Shown in pieces: positions 1 through 5,814 of a stretch of 12,074 nucleotides of DNA. The DNA is taken from contig CAAGFH010000116.1 in NCBI GenBank assembly GCA_900769095.1, forward strand, positions 1 through 12,074, written 5' to 3'. Origin of the DNA: Methanobacteriaceae archaeon. Its GTDB lineage: Archaea; Methanobacteriota; Methanobacteria; Methanobacteriales; Methanobacteriaceae. The stretch's first letter is position 1. Every line of letters begins with the position of its first letter. A program made the translations under genes and the position numbers. Below the pieces are notes generated by a model, which saw nothing but the letters and a program-made list of their open reading frames with translations, had not been told where the DNA came from and ran no database searches.

Positions 1-1021
1 CAAATAAAACTGATTTTCCTTCAGCTAATAACTCAGCAATTAAATTTACAATTGTTTGTGATTTACCAGTTCCAGGAGGTCCTTCTACAACAAGATTACG
101 TCCTGCTTTTACATCCTGAATAGCTGCAATTTGAGATGAATCTGCATCTAAAACCTGATACATATTTTGATATTCTAACCTTGAGTCTATGTCTTCTTCT
201 CTAAATGCTTCATGATCATTTTTAGCAGGGTTGAAAATAGATTGGATAAGTTCATTTTTAGTTAAATCAACATTATCTTCCCATGCTTCAGGATTTAAAT
301 CATTATACATTACAAACTTGGTAAAACTAAAAAATCCTAATGCAACGTTGTTATTGACTTTCCATCCGTCCATTCTGCTAACTGCACGGCGAACACTTGC
401 AAGATAATGGTCAATAACCTCACCATATCTTTTAAATTCAAAATCAGGAAATTCAATACCTGCTTCAAGTAATTTAGCTTTAAGTGAAATGTTGGTTTGA
501 ATGTCTTCTCCAGTCCATTCAAGGTTAAATGATTCTCCTACTTTTTTTCTCTCCATTGCAACTGGAATTAACACTAAAGGAGCATTATTTCTTTGTTTAG
601 GTTTTGATTTATCCGTCCATTCTAAAAAACCAACAGCCAAGTACAAGATATTGTAACCTTGTTCCTGAAGCATTGTTTTAGCCTGGTTGTTGATATAATA
701 TAATCTTTTTTGGAGTTCTTTTGGAGTCAAATCAGTAGCTAGTTTTTTGTCGCCTTCTGCAAATTTTGAAAAATCAAATGGAATATGATCCCATACAGAA
801 GATTTATCCTCTTTTTTATCTTTCTTATTAGCAACAAAATACATATTATTATCTTGTAAAACTAATGTCTGAAAAATGTTTATAGGACTCTGATTTACTA
901 TAGTAATGGTTTTTGCACGTGTTTTAAAGTTAAGAAGTGGATTTCTTAGAGTTAAATCTAATAGTTCCTTACGTAAGTTTTTGAATTCCTTTTCGATTAT
1001 ATTAGATGATTTGTTTAACAT
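1..1021 (-). CDS. DUF4011-domain superfamily 1 DNA/RNA helicase, N-terminal part (3' end outside window)
   Basis: The minus-strand frame is open from an ATG at 1021 to the window edge (340 residues), so the C-terminal part is missing. Residues 18-33 carry the KELLDLTLRNPLLNFK block typical of the DUF4011 N-terminal domain, and residues 314-321 read GPPGTGKS, a Walker A motif followed by QTIVNLIAELL as in UvrD/Upf1-like superfamily 1 helicases. Family members are usually over 1,000 residues, with helicase motifs and then often a Vsr-like nuclease and a DUF3320 domain; those parts cannot be seen here. An AGGG sits 5 nt before the ATG. The gene is separated from pdxT by 109 bp including a poly-T tract, so it is probably transcribed on its own. 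Full-length relatives with the nuclease and DUF3320 have been reported in anti-phage defence. A defence role here is inference from the family. Confidence 0.85.
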   Translation of the reverse strand, partial: MLNKSSNIIEKEFKNLRKELLDLTLRNPLLNFKTRAKTITIVNQSPINIFQTLVLQDNNMYFVANKKDKKEDKSSVWDHIPFDFSKFAEGDKKLATDLTPKELQKRLYYINNQAKTMLQEQGYNILYLAVGFLEWTDKSKPKQRNNAPLVLIPVAMERKKVGESFNLEWTGEDIQTNISLKAKLLEAGIEFPDFEFKRYGEVIDHYLASVRRAVSRMDGWKVNNNVALGFFSFTKFVMYNDLNPEAWEDNVDLTKNELIQSIFNPAKNDHEAFREEDIDSRLEYQNMYQVLDADSSQIAAIQDVKAGRNLVVEGPPGTGKSQTIVNLIAELLAEGKSVLF

Positions 1022-1057
1022 GATGACCCTTTGTAGTGTTTAAAAAATTAAGAAATA

Positions 1058-1075
1058 CAATATTAATTATAGATA
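1058..1075 (-). promoter_or_regulatory. Possible promoter of the DUF4011 helicase gene
   Basis: On the minus strand a CTATAATTAATATT stretch lies about 40-50 nt before the helicase ATG at 1021. That is a workable distance for a TATA box with a short leader containing the AGGG ribosome site. The stretch is very AT-rich, so the match is weak evidence. Confidence 0.3.
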
Positions 1076-1106
1076 ATATTGCTTAATAAAAGTTTCTAAG
1101 ATAATC

Positions 1107-1117
1107 AAAAAAAGAAA
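1107..1117 (-). terminator. Poly-T terminator after pdxT
   Basis: Read on the minus strand, the sequence 14-24 nt past the pdxT stop contains TTTTC followed by seven T. Archaeal RNA polymerase stops at such T tracts without needing a hairpin. It separates the PLP synthase operon from the helicase gene. Confidence 0.5.
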
Positions 1118-1130
1118 ATTTTGAATAAAA

Positions 1131-1715
1131 TTATTGTTTATTCAAAACTTCACGGATGAAGTATTCGTGAATTAAAGTATCCTCAGTTAATTCAGGATGA
1201 AATGATATTGCAATATGTTGTCCTTGTTGAATAGCAATGACTTCATCATCAAATGTTGATAAAACTTCAATATCATCTTTGGATTCATCATAACTTTCAA
1301 GTACTGGAGCTCTGATAAAAACTCCCATATACTCTTTTCCAAAGATTTCAATAGGACTTTCAAATGAGTCTTTCTGACTGCCGTATGTGTTTCTTTTAAC
1401 AGTAATATCCATTAATCCGAGTAATGGCTGGTCGAAATCTGTTTTTTTACCAAGTAAAACCATTCCTGCACAGGTTCCAAATACTGAAATATTATTGTCT
1501 TTAATAACTTTATCAATTCCTCTTTTGTGGATTAATTTACCAATTACTGTACTTTCTCCACCGGAAATGATTAAACCATCACACTCAGCAACATCATCAG
1601 CATAACGTACATATTCAACGTCAACATCAACGCTCATGTTTTTTACTGCTTTTTTGGTTATATCATAATGTTCACTTACAGCACCCTGTAAATTCAATAT
1701 TCCAATTTTTACCAT
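1131..1715 (-). CDS. pdxT: PLP synthase glutaminase subunit PdxT
   Basis: PdxT hydrolyses glutamine and passes ammonia to PdxS, which makes pyridoxal 5'-phosphate (ribose-5-phosphate-dependent vitamin B6 route). The 194-residue length is normal for the family. Visible motifs are LNLQGAVSEH at 7-16, the oxyanion-hole GGEST at 52-56, the nucleophile Cys82 in FGTCAGM, and His173 and Glu175 in SFHPELTED, completing the class I glutaminase triad. The start is fixed by AAGGTGAT three nt before the ATG. This SD overlaps the stop codon of the upstream kinase gene, suggesting coupled translation. The gene is the last of the pdxS-kinase-pdxT set and is followed by a poly-T tract. Confidence 0.97.
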   Translation of the reverse strand: MVKIGILNLQGAVSEHYDITKKAVKNMSVDVDVEYVRYADDVAECDGLIISGGESTVIGKLIHKRGIDKVIKDNNISVFGTCAGMVLLGKKTDFDQPLLGLMDITVKRNTYGSQKDSFESPIEIFGKEYMGVFIRAPVLESYDESKDDIEVLSTFDDEVIAIQQGQHIAISFHPELTEDTLIHEYFIREVLNKQ

Positions 1716-1724
1716 AACATCACC

Positions 1725-2537
1725 TTAGTAATGTCCAAATCTTTTTAATTTTTCACTTGCTATTTTTGATGCAAAATCACCACAATCCTTAATGGAGCTA
1801 TTGTTTAACCTTTTAGCAATATATGCAGCCATATAAGTGTCTCCACATCCAGTTGAATCTTTAATATCTTCACATTTAACTGCATCAATTTTGGTTTCAC
1901 AATCTTTTGAGATTATTCTAGATCCATGACTTCCATTAGTTATGATTACTTCATCTACATCACTGCATTCGCCTATGATGTTTGCTTCACGTTCATCTAA
2001 AAATATTGAAGTAATGCCTTCTAAAATATCACTTAATTCATCAAAGTTTGATAATTTTATGCCATAATTTTCATTTAATTCATCACCAGGGATTCTTAAA
2101 AATCCTTGAATTGACATGAAAATTGGAACATCAAAACTTTTTAAATAATCAATTGTTTCAGGTGGAAAATCATATCTGTTTAGCGGATTTAAAACAAATG
2201 CATCAATTTTTTCAGGTAATATTTTTTCCAAGTCACTTTTAAGAATTGGGATTTGAGCAAAATTACTTAACTGCACCCTATAATCTCTGTTTTGTTCGTC
2301 AGGATATTCATTTATGAAAAAATGAGTGTCATTTTTTAAAATTAGTTTAACCTTTTGTTTTTCTGGAAAATCATTAATTAACTCCGGATTAGAGCAATTA
2401 ACAATAGCTACATAATCATTATAGAATTTTTCAAATACGAAAGATTGGAAATATGTTGCTCCACCAACTTTATTTGAACTTTCTCTACCAATAACAACTA
2501 AATCATTTGTTACCGGACCAATAACAACAAGTGTCAT
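1725..2537 (-). CDS. PfkB/ribokinase-family sugar or nucleoside/vitamin kinase inside the PLP operon
   Basis: This is a 270-residue PfkB-fold kinase. The N-terminal part has GPVTNDLVVI and a glycine pair in VGGATYF; the C-terminal signature is DSTGCGD at 227-233, where Asp233 should be the catalytic base. The usual family motif is D-[TS]-x-G-[AG]-G-D, so the Cys at 231 is a variant in the anion hole. ITNGSHGSRII near 199-209 is the usual strand before the nucleotide site. It sits between pdxS and pdxT (21 nt after pdxS, 9 nt before pdxT). A role in pyridoxal/B6-vitamer salvage, or in making pentose phosphate for PdxS, is inferred from position only; the substrate cannot be read from the sequence. 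There is no SD: the ATG follows a T7 tract and ATT directly. Confidence 0.85.
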   Translation of the reverse strand: MTLVVIGPVTNDLVVIGRESSNKVGGATYFQSFVFEKFYNDYVAIVNCSNPELINDFPEKQKVKLILKNDTHFFINEYPDEQNRDYRVQLSNFAQIPILKSDLEKILPEKIDAFVLNPLNRYDFPPETIDYLKSFDVPIFMSIQGFLRIPGDELNENYGIKLSNFDELSDILEGITSIFLDEREANIIGECSDVDEVIITNGSHGSRIISKDCETKIDAVKCEDIKDSTGCGDTYMAAYIAKRLNNSSIKDCGDFASKIASEKLKRFGHY

Positions 2538-2540
2538 AAT

Positions 2541-2573
2541 AAAAAAAGATTAAGGGATTTAGATTCCCCTATC
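2541..2573 (-). terminator. Terminator/attenuator-like hairpin plus T7 between pdxS and the kinase gene
   Basis: On the minus strand GATAGGGGA (2573-2565) can pair with TCCCTT plus ATC (2557-2548) with one bulged A, around a 7-nt loop that contains the pdxS stop codon TAA (2561-2559). Seven T follow at once (2547-2541), then ATT and the kinase ATG. The stem includes a G-U pair, so stability is moderate. The layout is that of an intrinsic terminator or partial attenuator that would lower expression of the kinase and pdxT relative to pdxS. Confidence 0.45.
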
Positions 2574-3443
2574 TTGCATTCTATCTTGTGCGTTTAAAGT
2601 TGACATTTCAATACCTTTCATAGCTTGGCCTAAACCTTTTGATACTTCAGCCAATACTTCAGGTTTATCATAGTTTGCAGTTGCTTCTACAATAGCACGT
2701 GCAAATGCTTCTGGGTTGTTTGATTTGAAAATTCCAGATCCAACAAATATTCCATCAGAACCTAATTGCATCATTAAGGATGCATCAGCAGGAGTTGCAA
2801 TACCACCAGCAGCGAAGTTTACTACAGGTAATTTTCCAAGTTCTGCGGTTTTTTTAACAAGGTCAATTGGTGCTTCGATGCTTCTTGCATATTTCCAGAG
2901 CTCTTCTTCTTCTAAAGTTTGAATGGTTCTGATTTCACCCATAACTTTTCTCATGTGACGTACAGCTTCAACAATGTTTCCAGTACCAGGTTCTCCTTTG
3001 GTACGAATCATTGCTGCACCTTCATCAATTCTTCTTAATGCTTCGCCTAAGTCACGTGCACCGCATACGAAAGGAATGGTGAATTCTTTTTTGTTTAAGT
3101 GGTATTCTTCATCAGCAGGAGTAAGTACTTCACTTTCGTCAATCATATCTACTCCAAGAGTTTCTAAAATTTGTGCTTCAGCTATATGACCAATTCTAGC
3201 TTTTGCCATAACTGGAATAGATACTGCATCAACAACTTCTTCAACAATTGTTGGATCAGCCATTCTAGCTACTCCACCTGCAGCACGAATATCTGCAGGT
3301 ACTTTTTCAAGAGCCATTACAGCAACTGCACCAGCATCTTCTGCGATTGCAGCTTGTTCTGCATTTACAACATCCATAATAACTCCGCCTTTAGTCATCT
3401 TAGCGAATCCTTCTTTTAAAATATCGGTTCCTTTGTTAACCAT
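2559..3443 (-). CDS. pdxS: PLP synthase subunit PdxS
   Basis: PdxS is the TIM-barrel synthase that builds pyridoxal 5'-phosphate from ribose 5-phosphate, glyceraldehyde 3-phosphate and ammonia supplied by PdxT. It normally forms a dodecamer. The protein is highly conserved: [19 protein letters not shown] N-terminus, [40 protein letters not shown] and TKGEPGTGN. With the start at 3443 (MVNKGTDIL, 294 aa) the two Schiff-base lysines are Lys81 (MAKARIGH) and Lys149 ([10 protein letters not shown]), the numbering of well-studied homologues. An upstream ATG at 3452 would add MII, but AAGGT lies directly against that ATG and about 9 nt before the 3443 one, so 3443 is preferred. First gene of the PLP operon. 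Confidence 0.97.
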   Translation of the reverse strand: MVNKGTDILKEGFAKMTKGGVIMDVVNAEQAAIAEDAGAVAVMALEKVPADIRAAGGVARMADPTIVEEVVDAVSIPVMAKARIGHIAEAQILETLGVDMIDESEVLTPADEEYHLNKKEFTIPFVCGARDLGEALRRIDEGAAMIRTKGEPGTGNIVEAVRHMRKVMGEIRTIQTLEEEELWKYARSIEAPIDLVKKTAELGKLPVVNFAAGGIATPADASLMMQLGSDGIFVGSGIFKSNNPEAFARAIVEATANYDKPEVLAEVSKGLGQAMKGIEMSTLNAQDRMQDRGI

Positions 3444-3467
3444 AATAATCATACCTTAAATAAATAT

Positions 3468-3481
3468 ATAACAATTGTTAT
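3468..3481. promoter_or_regulatory. Perfect 14-bp palindrome at the pdxS start region (operator candidate)
   Basis: ATAACAATTGTTAT reads the same on both strands. It lies just downstream of the start site expected from the pdxS TATA box, where a bound repressor would block transcription. A second site with the same half-sites and the same 4-nt spacing occurs at 3641-3654 by the divergent small gene. Confidence 0.4.
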
Positions 3482-3504
3482 TATAACTATTATGTCAATC
3501 ATAG

Positions 3505-3512
3505 TATATAAA
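3505..3512 (-). promoter_or_regulatory. TATA box of the pdxS operon
   Basis: TTTATATA on the minus strand, about 60 nt before the pdxS ATG at 3443. A start about 25 nt downstream (near 3483) gives a leader of roughly 40 nt that carries the AAGGT ribosome site. Confidence 0.55.
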
Positions 3513-3590
3513 ACATTTGGAAAATTAAACAAACAAATATATTTTTTTCAAATCATAATAATTTAAACAAATTTTAAAGTAATGTCTACC

Positions 3591-3612
3591 ATATAGTATT
3601 TTGCTACTATAT
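3591..3612. repeat. 8-bp inverted repeat in the divergent spacer
   Basis: ATATAGTA (3591-3598) and TACTATAT (3605-3612) are perfect inverted copies separated by TTTTGC. It lies midway between the pdxS and small-membrane-protein promoters. It could be a binding site or chance in a very AT-rich stretch. Confidence 0.3.
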
Positions 3613-3640
3613 TATATATTTCACCCATAAAAAATTTATT

Positions 3641-3654
3641 ATAACTACAGTTAT
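3641..3654. promoter_or_regulatory. ATAAC-N4-GTTAT element upstream of the small membrane-protein gene
   Basis: ATAACTACAGTTAT has 6-bp perfect arms and the same ATAAC/GTTAT half-sites and spacing as the palindrome at 3468-3481. It ends about 18 bp before the TATA box of the plus-strand gene, the position of an upstream regulator site. Confidence 0.4.
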
Positions 3655-3672
3655 TTGAATAATTAAGTTATA

Positions 3673-3680
3673 TTTATATA
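3673..3680 (+). promoter_or_regulatory. TATA box of the plus-strand small membrane-protein gene
   Basis: TTTATATA ends 32 nt before the ATG at 3713. The expected start near 3702 leaves a short leader with GTGAT (3704-3708), a match to the 16S anti-SD, 4 nt before the ATG. The combination supports a real gene. Confidence 0.5.
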
Positions 3681-3712
3681 ATTTGAAAAATGAAATAATA
3701 ATAGTGATTTAA

Positions 3713-3892
3713 ATGGCAGTATTTGGAACAACAATATTTTCCCACATTCTTCCGGTAATATGTGGTGTTATTGGAATAGTGATGATTATTTCTGGATCTT
3801 TAGAAGATAAAAACTTTAAATTAGGATTAGGCATTCTATTATTTGTATTAGCATGCATAGGCCCATATTTAGTTTTAAGCGTTCTAGTCTAA
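3713..3892 (+). CDS. Small two-TM membrane protein, function unknown
   Basis: A 59-residue protein and the only plus-strand gene in the window. The start is supported by GTGAT at 3704-3708 and a TATA box at 3673-3680. It has two hydrophobic segments, about residues 11-28 (LPVICGVIGIVMIISG) and 37-57 (LGLGILLFVLACIGPYLV), joined by a charged turn SLEDKNFK. This predicts a hairpin in the membrane with both ends on the same side. The family is not recognised. It is divergent from pdxS and overlaps the 3' end of the HisA-like gene by 9 bp, tail to tail, leaving no room for a separate terminator. It shares an operator-like element with pdxS, hinting at common control. Confidence 0.6.
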   Translation: MAVFGTTIFSHILPVICGVIGIVMIISGSLEDKNFKLGLGILLFVLACIGPYLVLSVLV

Positions 3893-4573
3893 TATTTTAA
3901 CTTCACCAGAATGTAGGCTAGTTCCTATTAATACTTTTTTTATACCCAATGATTCTAATTCAGCTAATGACTCTTTATTAAGTCCACCTGCAATAATTAA
4001 TTTTTCTTTTAAGTCATCAAATTTATCAAGTAATTCTTTATTATATCCTTTTTCAGTACCTACACCAGATATATCTAAAAGAATAATATCATCAGGATCA
4101 AGCTCTTTTAAGATTTCTTTAAATTCATCTAAATTTAAATCTAAATGTTTTGCAAGCAATTCATCATCTTTTACATCAACACTAACTACAATTCTTTGTT
4201 TTGGATATTTTTCAAAGATTTTTCTCATCTCATCAATACTTTCAAGTGTTTCTGTTGGAATAATGATTTTATAAGCATAATCAAGATAAAATTCAAATTC
4301 TTCACAATTTTTAACTCCACCATCAAATATTACTGGTAAAACTGTATTTACAAGTTTAATATCATTAATGTTGTGTCCTACTGATTCTATTAAGTCTAAA
4401 TCAGCAATATACATCTCATCTGCACCATTTAACTTTAATCCCTGAGCAATATCAAGAGGATTTGAAGATGAAGCAAAAACTGAGTTTAATGGCCGGTAAG
4501 TATCCCTCATTCCGGATTTACCACTAACTGCCTGATGTTGTTTTAAATCTATAACTGGAATTTTTTTAATCAT
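3884..4573 (-). CDS. HisA/HisF-related TIM-barrel protein (not canonical HisA)
   Basis: A 229-residue (beta/alpha)8 protein related to HisA/HisF. It keeps IPVIDLK at 5-11 with Asp9, MYIADLDLIES at 54-64, FDGGVK at 83-88, VSVDVK with Asp133, and the C-terminal phosphate-binding half IIAGGLNKESLAELESLG...VLIGTSLHSGE. Asp9 and Asp133 fall where HisA has its two catalytic aspartates. The HisA loop with TDI-x-x-DG is replaced by LLDISGVGTEKGYN, and the first-half phosphate loop reads IIIPTET. This matches the hisA/hisF-related family known from methanogens and some methylotrophs, whose reaction is not settled as far as I know. It stands alone, with no his genes around it, so histidine synthesis is unlikely to be its main job. 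No clear SD precedes the ATG. Confidence 0.8.
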   Translation of the reverse strand: MIKKIPVIDLKQHQAVSGKSGMRDTYRPLNSVFASSSNPLDIAQGLKLNGADEMYIADLDLIESVGHNINDIKLVNTVLPVIFDGGVKNCEEFEFYLDYAYKIIIPTETLESIDEMRKIFEKYPKQRIVVSVDVKDDELLAKHLDLNLDEFKEILKELDPDDIILLDISGVGTEKGYNKELLDKFDDLKEKLIIAGGLNKESLAELESLGIKKVLIGTSLHSGEVKILD

Positions 4574-4617
4574 AATAAAGAATTAGTCAAAACAAGTATT
4601 AAAATATGAAGGAGAAG

Positions 4618-4643
4618 GGCGGTCAATTCATTGACCACTCCCA
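4618..4643 (-). promoter_or_regulatory. GC-rich hairpin in the leader of the HisA-like gene
   Basis: The minus strand contains GTGGTCAA-TGAA-TTGACCGC, an 8-bp stem (one G-U) with a 4-nt loop; outer GGG/CCC pairing can extend it. As DNA, 4621-4636 is a near-perfect 16-bp palindrome. It is a conspicuous GC-rich island in a spacer of very low GC, 48-63 nt before the start codon. It may be a cis-acting RNA element or an operator. Confidence 0.4.
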
Positions 4644-4663
4644 TAAAAATAATGATCAATTTA

Positions 4664-4677
4664 AGACATTTATGTCT
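4664..4677. promoter_or_regulatory. 14-bp palindrome AGACATTTATGTCT at the HisA-like start site
   Basis: Six-bp perfect arms around TT. It lies 25-45 bp downstream of the TATA box at 4702-4710, so it would cover the transcription start, a common repressor position. Bound factor unknown. Confidence 0.35.
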
Positions 4678-4701
4678 CTATTTAATAAGTTATCTAACAT
4701 A

Positions 4702-4710
4702 CTATATAAA
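4702..4710 (-). promoter_or_regulatory. TATA box of the HisA-like gene
   Basis: TTTATATAG on the minus strand. A start near 4680 gives a leader of about 105 nt holding the hairpin at 4618-4643. A weaker TATA-like stretch near 4600-4609 would give an almost leaderless transcript instead; the sequence does not decide between them. Confidence 0.45.
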
Positions 4711-4804
4711 CATTACTATATTTTAGAAAAATTAAAGTATACTTGAATATATAAAATTTAAAAAAAATAAAAATAATTAAATAAAAAACATATTTATTCA
4801 AAAT

Positions 4805-5005
4805 TTAATAAACAATCATTCGATAAAATATAAAACAAATAGAACACCAAAAATTAAAGCCAAAAAATAAGTCAATTTTTAATAAACTGTGCTTTATAAA
4901 GTTAAATTGAGAAAACAAGGTATAAGTTTGAAGCATCAAAGAGGGAATTTTGAAAGATAGAGATTGTTTTTTTAGTCCCACCAATAATGTGACATAATAC
5001 TTCAA
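4805..5005 (-). CDS. Doubtful small ORF or relic, hydrophobic C-terminus
   Basis: A 66-codon minus-strand ORF whose ATG lies about 25-30 nt after a TATA-like TTTATATATAA, which would give a nearly leaderless mRNA. It has no SD. The product is rich in Phe, Leu, Ile, Ser and Cys, as random translation of AT-rich DNA often is. Its last third (IDLFFGFNFWCSICFIFYRMIV) is hydrophobic; the overlapping -1/+1 frame there reads LTYFLALIFGVLFVLYFIE, a better-looking membrane helix. That pattern could be a frameshifted relic of a small membrane protein. No family recognised. Confidence 0.15.
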   Translation of the reverse strand: MKYYVTLLVGLKKQSLSFKIPSLMLQTYTLFSQFNFIKHSLLKIDLFFGFNFWCSICFIFYRMIVY

Positions 5006-5106
5006 ACTATAATCAATAATATATTATTTTATATATAAATACTTTTTTATGAAAAAGTAATACAATCGTTAATAAAATAATTAAAAAAAGTAATACATAA
5101 AATTTT

Positions 5107-5115
5107 AAAAAAAAA
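5107..5115 (-). terminator. T9 terminator after DUF3194
   Basis: Nine T on the minus strand begin 4 nt past the DUF3194 stop codon, followed by another T7 about 20 nt on. This is the strongest poly-T tract in the window and the likely end of the rpl37ae-pfdB-DUF3194 transcription unit. Confidence 0.6.
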
Positions 5116-5118
5116 TAA

Positions 5119-5403
5119 TTAAACTCTAAAATTATCATCAATATATGAATCAAACTTCATGTAAGCTTCATCAATAGCCTGCATAATCTGATCTTGAGTA
5201 ATCTGTGAGAGCTCATCAAATAAAACTCCAACATCAACATCAACATCTAACTGTTTGTTTTCATAGTTAAGAGTAATATCCAAGTCTAAATCTTCTAATT
5301 CCTTCATAGAGATTGCTTTTGAAACTTCTTTTTCAAGAATTTCACCAAATGCATCAGAAATAGTGGATAAATCGTCTTGAGATAAAATTTTTAATTTTGA
5401 CAT
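5119..5403 (-). CDS. DUF3194 family protein (methanogen-specific, unknown function)
   Basis: A 94-residue acidic protein starting MSKLKILSQDDLSTISDAFGEILEKEVSKAIS, with an alternating hydrophobic stretch DLDITLNYENKQLDVDVDVGVLFDEL, then a helical end ITQDQIMQAIDEAYMKFDSYIDDNF. It is recognised as the DUF3194 family, which in Methanobacteriales sits beside the prefoldin beta gene, as here (35 nt downstream of pfdB). It has no membrane segment or metal-binding motif. The linkage suggests a role in protein folding or the translation machinery, but that is inference. Its ATG has no SD and follows a T7 tract (5420-5414), so it may be expressed separately from pfdB. Confidence 0.75.
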   Translation of the reverse strand: MSKLKILSQDDLSTISDAFGEILEKEVSKAISMKELEDLDLDITLNYENKQLDVDVDVGVLFDELSQITQDQIMQAIDEAYMKFDSYIDDNFRV

Positions 5404-5438
5404 AAAAATCTATAAAAAAAGAAAATAAAGTATTAAGC

Positions 5439-5786
5439 CTATTGGCCCATACCTTGCATAACTGATTGAATAGAAGTTTGCATTTCTTCAAGTTTTTTCA
5501 TAACTCTTTCTTCTTGACGAGCCATGGTTTGTTTTCTTAAACCGAGAGTTTCTAATTTGTCTTCCATATCAGCTAATGCATCAGCGTATTCAACTTTAAT
5601 AAGTAAAGTACCAGCTTGTTTGAATACTTCAGTTGAATCATCAGTTTTTTTAAGTTCTTCTAATGCTTTTTCAGTTTCTTGAATTTGAATTTCAACATTT
5701 TGAACTTGCATGCTTATAGCTTGAGCTTGTTGTTGTAATTGTTGAAATTGATTTAATTGTTGTTGAATGTTTTCAGGAATCTCCAT
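5439..5786 (-). CDS. pfdB: Prefoldin subunit beta
   Basis: The beta subunit of archaeal prefoldin (alpha2-beta4), the jellyfish-shaped co-chaperone that holds unfolded proteins for the thermosome. The 115-residue length is typical. The N-terminal helix has the Q-rich heptads IPENIQQQLNQFQQLQQQAQAI; the middle VFKQAGTLLIKVEYADALADMEDKLETLGLRKQTM is the family's beta-hairpin region; the second coiled coil runs to the end with MQTSIQSVMQ. AAGGTGAT lies 3 nt before the ATG. It follows pcc1 by 28 nt. Confidence 0.95.
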   Translation of the reverse strand: MEIPENIQQQLNQFQQLQQQAQAISMQVQNVEIQIQETEKALEELKKTDDSTEVFKQAGTLLIKVEYADALADMEDKLETLGLRKQTMARQEERVMKKLEEMQTSIQSVMQGMGQ

Positions 5787-5814
5787 ATTATCACCTTAAA
5801 TTATTAAATAAAAA

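Larger units (their letters stand above)
4711..5118. other. Very AT-rich spacer without a convincing gene
   Basis: Together with 4574-4710 this makes the longest gene-free stretch in the window. It holds poly-T tracts downstream of DUF3194 (nine T at 5115-5107 and seven T at 5089-5083 on the minus strand). There is also a hairpin TACTTTTT/AAAAAGTA at 5040-5059 and a 13-bp direct repeat at 5052-5064 and 5085-5097. A minus-strand TATA-like TTTATATATAA lies at 5029-5039, ahead of a doubtful 66-codon ORF (4805-5005). I see no tRNA or recognised RNA gene. Confidence 0.5.

Noticed and set aside
337..522. 61-codon minus-strand ORF
   Set aside because: It lies inside the helicase gene in another frame; the helicase frame is open throughout and carries recognised motifs.
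3444..3452. Upstream ATG for pdxS (MII extension)
   Set aside because: The AAGGT site abuts this ATG; the next ATG has workable spacing and gives Lys81/Lys149 numbering.
4606..4746. Plus-strand 46-codon ORF (MKEKGGQFIDHSHKNND...)
   Set aside because: No ribosome site or clear promoter. It runs antisense through the leader of the HisA-like gene, and its GC-rich part is better explained by the hairpin. Not excluded, but unsupported.
5052..5097. CRISPR-like repeat
   Set aside because: Only two short AT-rich copies with a 20-nt gap; no array and no cas genes.
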